Shown here piece after piece: positions 5,755 to 6,336 of a stretch of DNA of 6,336 nt. A program made the position numbers and the translations under genes. The DNA is taken from positions 1 through 6,336 of the forward strand of contig JAUILJ010000493.1 of assembly GCA_030433055.1 (NCBI GenBank), read 5' to 3'. This stretch comes from Polyangia bacterium. Its GTDB lineage: Bacteria; Myxococcota_A; Polyangia; Polyangiales; Polyangiaceae. Below the pieces are notes generated by a model. The model did not search any database, was not told the origin of the DNA, and worked only from the letters and a program-made list of their open reading frames with translations. The stretch's first letter is position 1. Every line of letters begins with the position of its first letter.

Positions 5755-6336
5755 CTACTCTGGCTCTGACGATGGCGCGGGCACTGGAACGCTGCTCGAG
5801 CTGGTGGGCGGTTTCGGTACGGCCGGCGCGGTCGAGGTCGGTACGGCGCTGGGCGTGGCCGTGGCGCTGGGCCCAGGCAGCTCTTGAAATTCAGGCTCGT
5901 CGAGCTCGACCCAGTCGTTTGGAGGGCCAGCGTCCAGAGCGGCTGCGCCCCCCAACGCTGCGTCCAGGTCGAGGCCGGCATCAGGCACGGGTATCGCCGG
6001 TTTCGCGCCAGGGATGGGAGTTAGCTCGACCACGACTCGTCTCCGCTTGCCCGTCAGGGTGAGGTTCTTGGAGTGAAATCCATCACGCTTGACCTCGACC
6101 TCGATTTTTTCCCCAGGGAATACGTGAATGGTGACGGGCATGGCTCCGAGGTCTCGCCCCTGGCGGAAGACGTGAGCATCAATCGGACTCACCACGATCG
6201 CCACCGCCACCGCGCTGGCGCGGCCGCTCGACGTCGGTTCCTCGCTCGGCACCTCGGGCGCGGCGGCGGACGCGGAGGCTTCTGGCAAGTCGGGATCCGG
6301 CCCCAGCGTGGGACGGGAAAAGACCACGGCGCCTGC
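5755..6336 (-). CDS. PEGA-domain protein, C-terminal part (5' end outside window)
   Basis: The frame is open to the window edge and 193 residues are visible. A GTG at 6327 could serve as a start, but no ribosome binding site can be seen, and the protein more likely begins beyond the edge. After a Pro/Glu/Ser/Ala-rich linker, residues 46-108 form a PEGA domain: AIVVSPIDAHVFRQG, then GAMPVTIHVFPGEKIEVEV, KRDGFHSKNLTLTG and a closing RRRVVVELTPI. PEGA domains are small beta domains of surface and envelope proteins and are often found at the C-terminus of myxobacterial serine/threonine kinases; the missing N-terminal part could be such a kinase, but no kinase motif is in view. The last 85 residues are low complexity, with acidic (DWVELDEPEFQEL) and then Pro/Ser/Thr-rich parts that are probably unstructured. 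The stop is TAG at 5757-5755, followed after 39 bases by the crotonase start. Confidence 0.82.
   Translation of the reverse strand, partial: AGAVVFSRPTLGPDPDLPEASASAAAPEVPSEEPTSSGRASAVAVAIVVSPIDAHVFRQGRDLGAMPVTIHVFPGEKIEVEVKRDGFHSKNLTLTGKRRRVVVELTPIPGAKPAIPVPDAGLDLDAALGGAAALDAGPPNDWVELDEPEFQELPGPSATATPSAVPTSTAPAVPKPPTSSSSVPVPAPSSEPE

Noticed and set aside
1..6336. A new multi-gene defence, mobile or biosynthetic system
   Set aside because: No nuclease, transposase, toxin, secretion or assembly-line motif and no CRISPR-like repeats are visible. The genes look like ordinary chromosomal content with unrelated roles.

Overview
The window is a GC-rich stretch of a bacterial chromosome. High GC at third codon positions, a long n-region lipoprotein signal, a PEGA-domain protein with a Pro/Ser/Ala-rich tail, and crotonase and RoxA genes side by side all fit a Gram-negative of the myxobacterial kind (Myxococcota, perhaps Polyangia). 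This placement is inference; no RNA gene or phylogenetic marker is present to settle it. I see no tRNA, rRNA, CRISPR array, transposase or phage gene. All the space is used by six protein genes and short intergenic gaps, the longest 229 bases.

Layout: (1) 1-1665, minus, a VanW-family protein with an N-terminal membrane anchor and two YoaR/PG_binding_4-like modules, whose 3' end lies outside the window. (2) 1666-1894, a divergent intergenic region with a plausible promoter in each direction, a 37-base nested inverted repeat and a 10-base palindrome. (3) 1895-2677, plus, a lipoprotein of unknown function with six cysteines beyond the lipidated one. (4) 2678-2717, a short convergent gap with a GC hairpin and an 8-base tandem repeat that supplies a TAG in every minus-strand frame. 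(5) 2718-3941, minus, roxA (ycfD), the JmjC-fold 2-oxoglutarate oxygenase that hydroxylates an arginine of ribosomal protein uL16. (6) 3938-4849, minus, a six-helix membrane protein of unknown function whose stop codon overlaps the roxA TTG start. (7) 4924-5715, minus, a crotonase-fold protein that lacks both hydratase glutamates but keeps an isomerase-type glutamate. (8) 5755-6336, minus, the C-terminal part of a PEGA-domain protein that begins outside the window.

The genes from PEGA through crotonase and the membrane protein to roxA all read leftward with gaps of 39, 74 and -4 bases. The last pair looks translationally coupled; a separate promoter may sit before the membrane protein. The genes do not form a recognisable single pathway, and I find no clear new defence, secretion or biosynthetic system. 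The most interesting structures are a perfect 8-bp hairpin that holds the roxA Shine-Dalgarno in its loop at the stop/start overlap, the patterned vanW/lipoprotein intergenic region, and the altered active site of the crotonase.
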